Notes under the pieces: generated by a model
Told to the model about the DNA's origin: nothing
The model's input: only the letters and a program-made list of their open reading frames with translations
The model's database searches: none
In this document: piece by piece, positions 1 through 6,128 of the stretch
Position numbering within the stretch: the first letter of the stretch is position 1
How the letters are laid out: every line of letters starts with the position of its first letter
Made by a program: the position numbers and the translations under genes
Assembly (NCBI GenBank): GCA_021813835.1
Contig: JAKAJJ010000038.1
Span: forward strand, 1 to 6,133
DNA: 6,133 nt
Direction: 5' to 3'
From: a bacterium
GTDB taxonomy: Bacteria > Patescibacteriota > Minisyncoccia > Phycocordibacterales > Phycocordibacteraceae

Positions 1-579
1 CTCCGGGCCTGGCAGGGGCTCGGGTACAATCGCCGCGCGAAGCTCCTCCATGCGGCCGCCAAAGACATCGCGGAGCGGGGAATGCCGAAGACGGCCGAAG
101 ATCTCGAGCGCTTGCCCGGGATCGGGCCGTACACGGCGCGCGCCGTCGCGGCTTTCGCGTCCAACGACGATGTCGTTTTCATAGAAACGAATATCCGCAC
201 CGCGGCGATAGAGCATTTCTTCCCGCGGAAGAAAAAGGTGAGCGACGCGGAGATAGAAAACGTGCTCCGCGCGGCGCTGCCGCGGGGGAGGGCGCGGGAG
301 TGGTACGGCGCGCTCATGGACTACGGCGCTTCCCTCAAGCGCGCCGGCGTCTCGCATAACGCGCGGAGCGCGGGCTATGCGAAACAGGCCCGCTTCGCGG
401 GTTCCGCGCGCGAAGCGCGCGGCGCGGTTTTGCGCTCGCTCGTCCGCGGCGCGTCCTCGCGCTCCCGCCTCGCAAATCTCCTCGGCGCGGAGCGCCGCGC
501 GCAGGTGCGCGCGGCGCTCGACGCGCTCTGCAAAGAGGGGCTGGTGACCAAACGCGGCCCGATCTACGCGCTTCCCTAG
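1..579 (+). CDS. MutY/Nth-like HhH-GPD DNA glycosylase lacking the Fe-S cluster, 3' part only
   Basis: The reading frame is open from base 1, so the true start lies outside the window and 192 C-terminal residues are visible. The family removes damaged or mispaired bases in base excision repair. Seen, with residue 1 as the first codon in the window: WQGLGYNRRAKLLHAAA (about 4-20), typical of MutY-like proteins; the helix-hairpin-helix LPGIGPYTARAVAAFA (38-53); then FIETNIRT (60-67), where MutY has LDGNV. Glu62 therefore sits where the catalytic Asp (Asp138 in E. coli MutY) is expected. After WYGALMDYGASLKR (101-114) the four cysteines of the usual 4Fe-4S loop are absent; the only Cys is near the C-terminus. 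The last 50 or so residues (AVLRSLVRG to YALP) look like a small winged-helix domain in place of the MutY C-terminal NUDIX-like domain. The first in-frame Met, at base 82, is inside the conserved fold and is not the start. Stop TAG (577-579) lies in the palindrome 576-738. Family is sure; substrate is not. Confidence 0.88.
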   Translation, partial: LRAWQGLGYNRRAKLLHAAAKDIAERGMPKTAEDLERLPGIGPYTARAVAAFASNDDVVFIETNIRTAAIEHFFPRKKKVSDAEIENVLRAALPRGRAREWYGALMDYGASLKRAGVSHNARSAGYAKQARFAGSAREARGAVLRSLVRGASSRSRLANLLGAERRAQVRAALDALCKEGLVTKRGPIYALP

Positions 580-738
580 AGCATGTCCGAAAACCTCCCC
601 TGCCTGCACTGTCGTTTTTTGGCCTGCGGCGCGCTCGCTTCGTCCTCGCTGACAGTACGGTTCGGACTCCAGTTCGGCGCCTCGGCGCAAAAACCGGCAG
701 TTCGGCTTGGGTGCCGCGGGTTTTCAGACATGCTCTAG
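576..738. repeat. 163-bp imperfect palindromic intergenic element containing the stop codons of both flanking genes
   Basis: The ends are inverted copies: ctagagcatgtccgaaaacc at 576-595 and ggttttcagacatgctctag at 719-738 are complementary at 19 of 20 positions (C588 faces A726). Pairing continues inward: CCC 598-600 with GGG 709-711, GCC 602-604 with GGC 704-706, ACTGTCG 608-614 with CGGCAGT 695-701 (one wobble), T-run 615-620 with A-run 689-693, and GGCGC 628-632 with GCGCC 677-681. The whole element can therefore fold into one long interrupted hairpin on either strand. Flanking genes converge on it, and TAG of the glycosylase (577-579) and TAG of the MFS gene (737-735) are both inside the end repeats. 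It could act as a bidirectional terminator or 3' stabiliser, be a MITE-like mobile palindrome, or be a structured RNA. I recognise no named family with certainty. Confidence 0.8.
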
Positions 739-1889
739 CGGAAGTCGCGGATAAGAGAGGTCGTCGCGACGCCGGCGACGGCGAGGAAGCCGCCGGTCGC
801 GACGAAGAGCGCCGGATAGCTGCCGACGAGGAGGATGCCGCTTCCCACGAGAGGCGCGATGAGGTCGGCCAAGGGCCAGATGCCGCGGAAGACGCTCACC
901 GAATTGACGTCCTTTTCCGACACGCGGCGGAAGAAGTGCCCCTCGGTCATGCTTTCGACGAGCGCCGCGCCGATGCGCGAAACGACGAGGATGGCGAGTA
1001 TGGCGAGGAGCGGCGTCGCCCTCGTGACGGCGCCGAGCGCGGCAAGCGCGCCGCCCGCGATGAGGAAGCCGGCGAACATCATCTCCTTGTCGCCGAGGAA
1101 ACGGTCGGCGATCCATCCCGCCGGGTACTCCACGACGACGTAGGGGATGAGCATAATGGAGAACATCCAGCCGAGTTCCCCCCAGGGGATGCCGAGAACG
1201 CCATGGAGGTAAACGGGCACGTAGAGCGGCGCCCAGACGTAGAAGAGGTAGAGGAAGAGATGTCCGACGGTGACAGCGGCGAGATCGCGGTCGCGCAGGA
1301 TGCAGGAAAGCGTGTCGCGCATCGCCGAGATCTTGGGCGGCGCGCTCTCGGGCAGGCGCCGCGCCGCGAACAGGACGATGAACGGCACGAGAGCCGCCGC
1401 CGCCGCGAGGAAAACGCGTCCGTAGGCGTCCGAGCCCGCGAGGAGAGCGCCCATCAGGAGCGGCGCGGCGAGCGCGGCGACGTTCCACGCCGTGAGGAAG
1501 AGCGTCCGGACGCGCCCCGTCGTCCCCTCCTCGGCGACGGTCGCTTCAAGGAGCAGGTCGAGCTCGTACGCGAGGAAGGGCTGAAGCGCGACGGAGACGG
1601 CGATAAGGAATGCGCCCGCAAGCGCGCTCGGGTGCGCGGCGAGAGCGAGGAGAGAGACCATTTCCAGGAAAGCGAAGGCGAGCGCAAGCTGCTGCGCGCC
1701 GTAGCGGGCGACGAGGCGCGGCAAAAACGGGAAAGCGAAGCACGCGCCGAGCGCGCCGAGCGCGACGACGAGCCCGGCGTACGCCTCCGGCATAAAGGAA
1801 GCGAGGTAGGGGAGCAGGATGTAGATGATGGCGGTGGAAAAGAGCGCGAAGAAGAAATTTCCGACCGAAAGCACGACGCGGGGGCGCAT
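735..1889 (-). CDS. Major facilitator superfamily (MFS) transporter
   Basis: A 384-residue polytopic membrane protein, the normal MFS length, with about 12 predicted membrane helices. They lie near residues 7-31, 37-56, 66-84, 88-110, 132-151, 157-175, 203-229, 237-258, 271-288, 291-311, 336-357 and 358-378. Between helices 8 and 9 the sequence PAGWIADRFLGDKE (256-269) matches the MFS motif A pattern (G-x-x-A-D-R-x-G). The long cytoplasmic loop between helices 6 and 7 (RRLPESAPPKISAMRDTL) separates the two six-helix halves. Such proteins are secondary carriers, often drug or metabolite exporters; nothing here fixes the substrate. I chose ATG at 1889 because the first helix follows at once. 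The longer frame would start with TTG at 1955, inside the first copy of a repeat, and add 22 residues with no family character. No Shine-Dalgarno is visible; a small hairpin (1890-1903) touches the start codon. The gene is downstream of RNase J on the same strand but separated by 213 bp of repeats, so co-transcription is uncertain. The stop TAG lies in the palindrome. Confidence 0.88.
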   Translation of the reverse strand: MRPRVVLSVGNFFFALFSTAIIYILLPYLASFMPEAYAGLVVALGALGACFAFPFLPRLVARYGAQQLALAFAFLEMVSLLALAAHPSALAGAFLIAVSVALQPFLAYELDLLLEATVAEEGTTGRVRTLFLTAWNVAALAAPLLMGALLAGSDAYGRVFLAAAAALVPFIVLFAARRLPESAPPKISAMRDTLSCILRDRDLAAVTVGHLFLYLFYVWAPLYVPVYLHGVLGIPWGELGWMFSIMLIPYVVVEYPAGWIADRFLGDKEMMFAGFLIAGGALAALGAVTRATPLLAILAILVVSRIGAALVESMTEGHFFRRVSEKDVNSVSVFRGIWPLADLIAPLVGSGILLVGSYPALFVATGGFLAVAGVATTSLIRDFR

Positions 1890-1903
1890 TACCCGAAAGG
1901 GTA
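1890..1903 (-). promoter_or_regulatory. Small hairpin abutting the MFS start codon
   Basis: On the minus strand the bases read TACCC, TTTC, GGGTA and then ATG. This is a perfect 5-bp stem with a 4-base loop, ending at the base before the start codon and occupying the place where a Shine-Dalgarno would sit. On the plus strand the loop is GAAA. It might limit ribosome access, or it may be chance in GC-rich DNA. No data in the sequence decide this. Confidence 0.3.
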
Positions 1904-1911
1904 GCACAGGT

Positions 1912-1932
1912 CCGCGGCGCGAAGCGCCGCGG
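1912..1932 (-). other. Strong GC hairpin between RNase J and the MFS gene
   Basis: CCGCGGCGC (1912-1920) and GCGCCGCGG (1924-1932) are perfect complements, giving a 9-bp GC stem with a 3-base loop. ACA 1906-1908 and TGT 1935-1937 may extend it beyond a small internal loop. On the minus strand no T-run follows the stem, so it is not a classical intrinsic terminator. It could still act as a 3' decay barrier for the RNase J message or as a structured leader of the MFS message. It lies 22 bp upstream of the MFS start. Confidence 0.5.
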
Positions 1933-1948
1933 GGTGTCCAAATGCACG

Positions 1949-2098
1949 CTACCAAGCGAGAGAGGTGAAATGAAATGCAGATTTCATTTCCCGAACGAGC
2001 GCAGGGAGAAAGCTTGTCCGCTTTACTACCAAGCGAGAGAGGTGAAATGAAATGCAGATTTCATTTCCCGAACGAGCGCAGGGAGAAAGCTTGTCCGC
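1949..2098. repeat. Two identical 73-bp direct repeats, each with a perfect 10-bp AT-rich hairpin
   Basis: The units at 1949-2021 and 2026-2098 are identical over 73 bp and separated by TTTA, a period of 77 bp. Each begins CTACCAAGCGAGAGAGG and ends GAAAGCTTGTCCGC. Inside each, GAAATGAAAT, the loop GCAG, and ATTTCATTTC form a perfect stem-loop (1967-1990 and 2044-2067). The block is clearly richer in A+T than the flanking genes and fills most of the RNase J to MFS spacer. Exact identity of non-coding units implies recent duplication or selection on sequence. The short open frames reading MQISFPERAQGE come only from the repeat, have no relatives I recognise, and are not called. Function is unknown; candidates are an intergenic repeat family of this genome, a protein-binding array, or an RNA-processing element. 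Confidence 0.9.
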
Positions 2099-2104
2099 AA
2101 GCTT
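2087..2104 (-). other. Hairpin overlapping the RNase J stop codon and the end of the second 73-bp repeat
   Basis: AAGCTTG (2087-2093) and CAAGCTT (2098-2104) are perfect complements around a 4-base loop. The stem includes two bases of the RNase J stop codon (TAA, 2105-2103). On the minus strand it is followed by TCTCCCTG, too poor in T for a confident intrinsic terminator. It may mark the 3' end of the RNase J message. The first repeat copy lacks it, because TTTA follows there instead of the second arm. Confidence 0.4.
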
Positions 2105-4010
2105 ACATCCCGATAAGGACCGGAATGACCATCGGCGCCTTGTTCGTGCGGCTGAAGAGGAAGCCGGCCATCGTGTCCGTGAGCGCGTTCTTCACGTAGT
2201 CGAGGTCGATGGGATTCATATTGCGCGTCGAATCCTCGATGGTCTTCTTGATGAGGAGCCGCGCCTGGTTGAGGAGGTCCTGGCTCTCGCGCAGGTAGAT
2301 GAACCCGCGGCTGATGATGTCCGGGGACTTGCGCAGTTTTCCGGTCTTCATATTCACGCTCGCGATGATGACGAACATCCCGTCCTTGGCGAGCGCCTGG
2401 CGGTCGCGGATGACGACTTCCTGCATATCGCCGATAGTGAAGCCGTCCACGACCAAGGGCGCGGAGGGCACTTTTTGCTTGTGGACGCGGAGTTCCGTGC
2501 CGCCGATGACGTCGATGACGGTTCCGTTGTCCGGGATCACGATACGGTCTTTCGGAAAGCCCGACTGCTCCACGGCCCGCGCGTGGCACGTCGTCATCGA
2601 GCGGTAGCCGTACCCCGGCATAAAGAACGTCGGATGCACCTGCTGGTTGATCCAGACGAGCTCGCCCGTGTTGCCGTGGCCGGTCGAGTGGACGTCGGAC
2701 GAGCGGTAGTGGATGAGCGTGACGCCGTGGCGGTAGAGGTTGTCCTTGAGCTTCTGCACGGCGATCTCGTTCCCCGGGATGACGGAGGAGGAGAGGACGA
2801 TGGTATCGCGCTCGGTGAGCGTGATGTTCTTGTGCTGGCGCGTCGCGATGCGCATGAGCGCGGCGAATTCCTCGCCCTGCGCTCCGGTCGAGAGGATAAC
2901 GATCTTGTCGGGCGGATAGTTGCCGATGTCCTGGGCGGGGATGATGGTACTCTTCTCGATCTTGAGAAGGCCGGTCTTCTCGGCGATCTCGAGATTGGTG
3001 CGGATGGAGCGCCCTTCGGTGACCACTTTCTTTCCGAGCTTCTCCGCGATGCGGATGATGTGGACCATACGCTCGAATTGCGACGCGAAGGTGCCGATGA
3101 TGAGGCGGCCGGACACCGTCTTCACGATGTCTTCGAGGGTCTGGATGACGCGCTTTTCCGGGATGGAGAAGCCGTCTTTTTCGGCGTTCGTCGAATCGGC
3201 GATGAAGAAGATGTTCTTGTCCTTGCCGATCTCCCCCCAGACCCTCTTCTCGCGCTCGGACGGGATGCCGTCGTCGTGGTCGAGCTTCAGGTCGCCCGTG
3301 ATGACGACGTTGCCTTGCGGCGTTTCGACGGAGACGCCCATAGAGTCGGGGATCGAGTGCGTGACGGGGAAGAATTTCACGCGCGTCGAGCCGACGGTGA
3401 TCGACTGGCCGGCTTCCACCGTGACGATCTCCGGTTTCGGCACGTCCGGATACTCCTCCTGGCGACGCTGGATCATAATGCCGGTCAGGTTCTGCGTGTA
3501 GATGGGCGGCGTGCCGAAGCGCGGCAGGACGAACGGCACGCCGCCGATGTGATCCAGGTGGCCGTGCGTGATGATGACGCCCTTCACGCGATCGGCGTTC
3601 TTCTCGAGGTACTTGGTGTTCGGAAGCACGTAGTCGACGCCCGGGCTCGCGTCCTCCGAAACGAATTGGAAGCCCGCGTCGAAGACGAGGATATCGCCCG
3701 TTGCGCCGATCTCGACGGCGAGCATATTGCGGCCGACTTCCTCCACGCCGCCCAAGGGAACGACGCGGACGACGTTCTCGGGGGGTTTCTCCGGGTAGTA
3801 ATCGACTCCCCGCGCGGAAGCGCGCGCAAGGGCGGTCGGCCGGCGCAGGATGCGCTGGATGCGCCGCGTGGCGCCGCCCGGGCGGCCGCCCGGCGCGCGC
3901 CGTCCGCGCCGTTCAAAGCGTCGCGGACCGCGCGCGGGGAATGGCCGTCCGCCCGGCGCGTCCGGCCGGGCGCGTTCAGGCGCGGGTGCGGGTGCGGGTG
4001 CTGGATTCAT
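2103..4010 (-). CDS. rnj: Ribonuclease J (metallo-beta-lactamase / beta-CASP RNase) with a basic N-terminal extension
   Basis: RNase J is a cytoplasmic 5'-3' exonuclease and endonuclease for mRNA decay and rRNA or tRNA maturation. Length is 635 residues against about 555 in the family; the excess is residues 1-78, rich in Arg, Pro, Ala and Gly and starting with Ala-Pro repeats. The catalytic domain begins at VRVVPLGGVEEVGRNM (81-96). Seen: metal-binding HGHLDH (149-154), His218 in PVTHSIPDS, Asp240 in TGDLKLD, beta-CASP Asp272 in ADSTNAE, TFASQFER (307-314), and HSTGHG (441-446). Where most members have PVHGE, with a His metal ligand, this protein reads PGYGY (465-469), so Tyr467 replaces the His. 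The rest of the C-terminal part (GTVIDVIGGTELRVHKQKVP onward, through IISRGFIYLRES) is normal. ATG at 4010 is the only good start upstream of the conserved fold, as the next Met is residue 96. No Shine-Dalgarno is visible. The gene lies 142 bp after the SBP gene and has an independent-looking spacer. Confidence 0.95.
   Translation of the reverse strand: MNPAPAPAPAPERARPDAPGGRPFPARGPRRFERRGRRAPGGRPGGATRRIQRILRRPTALARASARGVDYYPEKPPENVVRVVPLGGVEEVGRNMLAVEIGATGDILVFDAGFQFVSEDASPGVDYVLPNTKYLEKNADRVKGVIITHGHLDHIGGVPFVLPRFGTPPIYTQNLTGIMIQRRQEEYPDVPKPEIVTVEAGQSITVGSTRVKFFPVTHSIPDSMGVSVETPQGNVVITGDLKLDHDDGIPSEREKRVWGEIGKDKNIFFIADSTNAEKDGFSIPEKRVIQTLEDIVKTVSGRLIIGTFASQFERMVHIIRIAEKLGKKVVTEGRSIRTNLEIAEKTGLLKIEKSTIIPAQDIGNYPPDKIVILSTGAQGEEFAALMRIATRQHKNITLTERDTIVLSSSVIPGNEIAVQKLKDNLYRHGVTLIHYRSSDVHSTGHGNTGELVWINQQVHPTFFMPGYGYRSMTTCHARAVEQSGFPKDRIVIPDNGTVIDVIGGTELRVHKQKVPSAPLVVDGFTIGDMQEVVIRDRQALAKDGMFVIIASVNMKTGKLRKSPDIISRGFIYLRESQDLLNQARLLIKKTIEDSTRNMNPIDLDYVKNALTDTMAGFLFSRTNKAPMVIPVLIGM
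3982..3999. repeat. Hexanucleotide tandem repeat at the 5' end of the RNase J gene
   Basis: Three perfect copies of GCGGGT (3982-3987, 3988-3993, 3994-3999), with degenerate copies at both ends, encode the Ala-Pro run at residues 4-11 of RNase J. The unit is a multiple of three, so copy-number change would lengthen or shorten the Ala-Pro run without breaking the frame. Confidence 0.7.
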
Positions 4011-4152
4011 AATGATGGGTTGGTTAATGAAGATCGCGAATTAATAAACTCCGCTGACAAAGTTTTCTCCCCTGCGCGTTCCTCGGAAGAATGTTTGGCG
4101 TCATACGTTCTTCGCTCGGTTCGCGCGGCGGCAAGAAAACCCGTACGAAAAT
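4011..4152 (-). other. Spacer upstream of RNase J; possible 5' leader, no promoter called
   Basis: These 142 bp between the SBP stop and the RNase J start hold no gene. The part nearest RNase J is AT-rich compared with the surroundings. On the minus strand it contains TTGTCA (4060-4055), resembling a -35 box, and TATTAA (about 4045-4040), resembling a -10 box, but only about 9 bp separate them, so they do not form a standard sigma-70 promoter. A weak 6-bp inverted repeat (GAAGAA at 4086-4091 with TTCTTC at 4108-4113) is the only fold seen. The spacing suggests RNase J may have its own promoter here. Confidence 0.4.
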
Positions 4153-5892
4153 TTAGTGCGCAAAGAACGGCCAAACGGCGTCGGTCGCGCGGTACCACCG
4201 CGCCACCGTCGCGTAGCGGTCGGCCGGCGTGACGATCTGCGGCAATTCGACGCCGCGCAGGTCCTTCGGCAGCGCATAGGTGAAATCCGGAGAGTACAGG
4301 AACGCGGCCGGATAGTCCGCGGCGATGTCGTCCTCGATCTTCTGCAGATCGGCCGCGCGCGCGTTCGGATCGGCGTTCGTGCGCGCATCCTGGAGGAGCG
4401 CATCCACCGTCTTGTTCGCGTAAAGCGCGATGTTGAGGCCGGGGTCGTTCTGCTCCTGCGAGTCCCAGAAGGCATAGAGGTCCTGGTCGCGGCCGATGAC
4501 CATTCCGTAGAGGAGCGCTTCGTACTTGCGCGGCCGGATGACGTTCTGGGAGAGATCGCCCGGTTCGTAGAGCTCGATGTCGACGGAGATGCCGAGCTTT
4601 TCCCAACCCGCTTTTACGGCGCTCGCGACGCTCTTCAACTCGGGAACGTTCGACGTGCGGATAGTGATGCCGTCGAGGGCCAGCTTCGCGGGAGCGTTTT
4701 TCCAGGCGCGCGCATTGCCGTCGTAGACCCAGCCGGCCGATTCGAGCACCTGCGCCGCCGCCGCCGTCGGATTTGCGGCGGCGGGCACGGGTACCTGCCG
4801 CACGCTTCCGCCGGGCGGCACGGGTCCCATGATCGCGCTCGCGTATCCTCCGAGCACGGTGCCGACGAGATAGTTCCGGTCGACGGCGAGCGACAGCGCC
4901 TTGCGCACCTCCGCGCGCGCATACGCCTTGTTCTCGCTCGGGTTCCAGAAAACGCCGAAGACGCGGGCATACGGCGCGGTGAGAATATGCTTCGCCGACA
5001 CGTCGTACGCGCTTTCGACGGCGCCCGCGGCGAGCGCTTGCGCAAGATCCTCCGTGCGCGAGTAGAAATCGACCGTGATGCCGTCGAGGTACGGCCGGCC
5101 GAGCGCGTAGTAGGGATTTTCGACGAGCGACACACTTTGGATGAGCCCCGATGCGTCGCGCGAGATGCCCGCGACCATGAACGGCCCCGCGCCGACCGGA
5201 TCCGTTTCGAGGTTCGAGAACGGGAACTGCTCGTCGGAGATTCCCTGCCACAAGCGCGCCGGAAGGATGCCGAGGGTCGTGAGGCCGAGGAACGGCGCAT
5301 AGGGTTTCGGGAGCGTGAAGCGGACGGTGCGCGCGTCGACGGCGTCGGCGCTGACGCCCGCCCAGTCGGCGTATTCCGGGCTCTTCAGGGCGGCGTCCTG
5401 CGCTTTCCCTACGGTAAAAACGACATCGGCCGCCGATACCGCCGAACCGTCGGAGAATTTCGCATTCGGGCGCAGGGTGAACGTATAGGTCTTGCCGTCC
5501 GGCGACACCGTGTAGCTCTCGGCGAGGTTCGGCTCGAGCGCGCCCGTTCCCGACAAGCCCATAAGGCCGGCATACGTGAGAGCCGCGAGATCGCGGTCGG
5601 CGTCGGAAATGGCGAGGAGCGGATTGATGAACCGCGGGCTCCCGACTTCGCCCTCGACGAGCGTCCCGCCGTACGCCGGAACGCTCACGAGGAGCGACTG
5701 CTCGAGCGCGTAGAGGCCGGCGAGGGAAGCGACGCCGACCAGGAGCGCGAGCGCGTAAAAGATGGCGCGGTCGCCCGAGCGCAGAGCGCCGACGCGCGTA
5801 TCGAGCCCTTCGAGAAAGGGGATGCGGTAAACCCGCGCAAGCCGCTCTCGGGCGCGCGCGAGGCGTTCCCGCGCGCGCTCTGCCCCCGTCAT
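4153..5892 (-). CDS. Membrane-anchored peptide-type ABC substrate-binding protein (SBP_bac_5, OppA/DppA-like)
   Basis: 579 residues. Family members bind oligopeptides or similar ligands outside the membrane for an ABC importer. Residues 1-40 are a basic helix with two similar RERLAR segments. Residues 43-65 (AIFYALALLVGVASLAGL and onward) are one membrane helix. From GGTLVEGEVGSPRFINPLL (75-93) the SBP_bac_5 fold follows, with the family hallmark YTFTLRPNAKFSDGSAVSAADVVFT (136-160, partly quoted), then GAGPFMV (234-240), VRKALSLAVDRN (329-340) and a normal C-terminal lobe. There is no lipobox, and the whole protein has no cysteine, so it is tethered by its N-terminal helix with the large domain outside, not by lipid. 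Start ATG at 5892 overlaps the secG stop as ATGA, which favours translational coupling. No permease or ATPase gene is in the window, so its partner is unknown; a non-transport binding role is possible. Stop is TAA. Confidence 0.92.
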   Translation of the reverse strand: MTGAERARERLARARERLARVYRIPFLEGLDTRVGALRSGDRAIFYALALLVGVASLAGLYALEQSLLVSVPAYGGTLVEGEVGSPRFINPLLAISDADRDLAALTYAGLMGLSGTGALEPNLAESYTVSPDGKTYTFTLRPNAKFSDGSAVSAADVVFTVGKAQDAALKSPEYADWAGVSADAVDARTVRFTLPKPYAPFLGLTTLGILPARLWQGISDEQFPFSNLETDPVGAGPFMVAGISRDASGLIQSVSLVENPYYALGRPYLDGITVDFYSRTEDLAQALAAGAVESAYDVSAKHILTAPYARVFGVFWNPSENKAYARAEVRKALSLAVDRNYLVGTVLGGYASAIMGPVPPGGSVRQVPVPAAANPTAAAAQVLESAGWVYDGNARAWKNAPAKLALDGITIRTSNVPELKSVASAVKAGWEKLGISVDIELYEPGDLSQNVIRPRKYEALLYGMVIGRDQDLYAFWDSQEQNDPGLNIALYANKTVDALLQDARTNADPNARAADLQKIEDDIAADYPAAFLYSPDFTYALPKDLRGVELPQIVTPADRYATVARWYRATDAVWPFFAH

Positions 5893-6128
5893 GCCCCCGA
5901 CAGAAGGAAGTTCGCTATCGCCGCGAGCACGAGAATGACCGCGATAGCTATGGTCGCGTTGAATAGGAACTTTTCGGCGCCTCTGCGCTTGTAGAACGTT
6001 GACGCGAAATTATCGCCTCCGAAGGCCCCGCCTAACGTCGCGCCGCGCTGCTGGAGCACGATGCCGACGATGAGGAGGATTGAGAGGATGATTTCCGCGT
6101 ACGGCAGTGCCGATACGAGTGCCTCCAT
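5889..6128 (-). CDS. secG: Preprotein translocase subunit SecG
   Basis: A 79-residue membrane protein of the SecYEG channel, which it assists in moving unfolded proteins across or into the cytoplasmic membrane. Seen: a first membrane helix, about residues 10-26 (AEIILSILLIVGIVLQQ); the SecG signature LQQRGATLGGAFGG (25-38) in the cytoplasmic loop; and a second helix about 54-76 (FLFNATIAIAVILVLAAIA). The length is normal for SecG, and the topology with two helices and a Gly-rich loop is complete. ATG at 6128 is only five bases from the window end, so its ribosome binding site and any upstream gene cannot be seen, and a slightly longer N-terminus cannot be excluded. The TGA stop overlaps the ATG of the peptide-binding protein, so the two are almost certainly in one operon. 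Confidence 0.93.
   Translation of the reverse strand: MEALVSALPYAEIILSILLIVGIVLQQRGATLGGAFGGDNFASTFYKRRGAEKFLFNATIAIAVILVLAAIANFLLSGA

Noticed and set aside
608..620. T-run at 615-620 as a simple intrinsic terminator of the glycosylase gene
   Set aside because: No compact GC stem lies directly before the T-run; these bases instead pair with the A-run at 689-693 within the long palindrome.
711..1904. A 397-residue plus-strand frame opposite the MFS gene
   Set aside because: It is extremely rich in Arg, Glu and Asp, with no recognisable fold, and mirrors the membrane-protein codons on the other strand.
1890..1955. Upstream extension of the MFS protein to a TTG start
   Set aside because: It would start inside the first 73-bp repeat and add 22 residues with no membrane or family character; ATG at 1889 directly precedes the first helix.
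1975..2199. Small open frame beginning MQISFPERAQGE in the repeats
   Set aside because: The peptide is just a translation of the duplicated unit, then runs antisense into the end of RNase J.
4037..4060. TTGTCA and TATTAA as a promoter for RNase J
   Set aside because: The gap between the two hexamers is about 9 bp, far from the usual 16-18, and no alternative partner box at proper spacing is convincing.
2052..4232. A 726-residue open frame on the plus strand opposite RNase J
   Set aside because: It is antisense to a gene with clear RNase J motifs, begins inside the 73-bp repeat, and has the Arg/Asp/Glu/Ala-rich composition of a shadow frame in GC-rich DNA.
4156..5994. A 612-residue open frame on the plus strand opposite the SBP gene and part of secG
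   Set aside because: It is a shadow of the SBP codon pattern, with Arg-rich low-complexity sequence, no domain, and it runs across two real genes.
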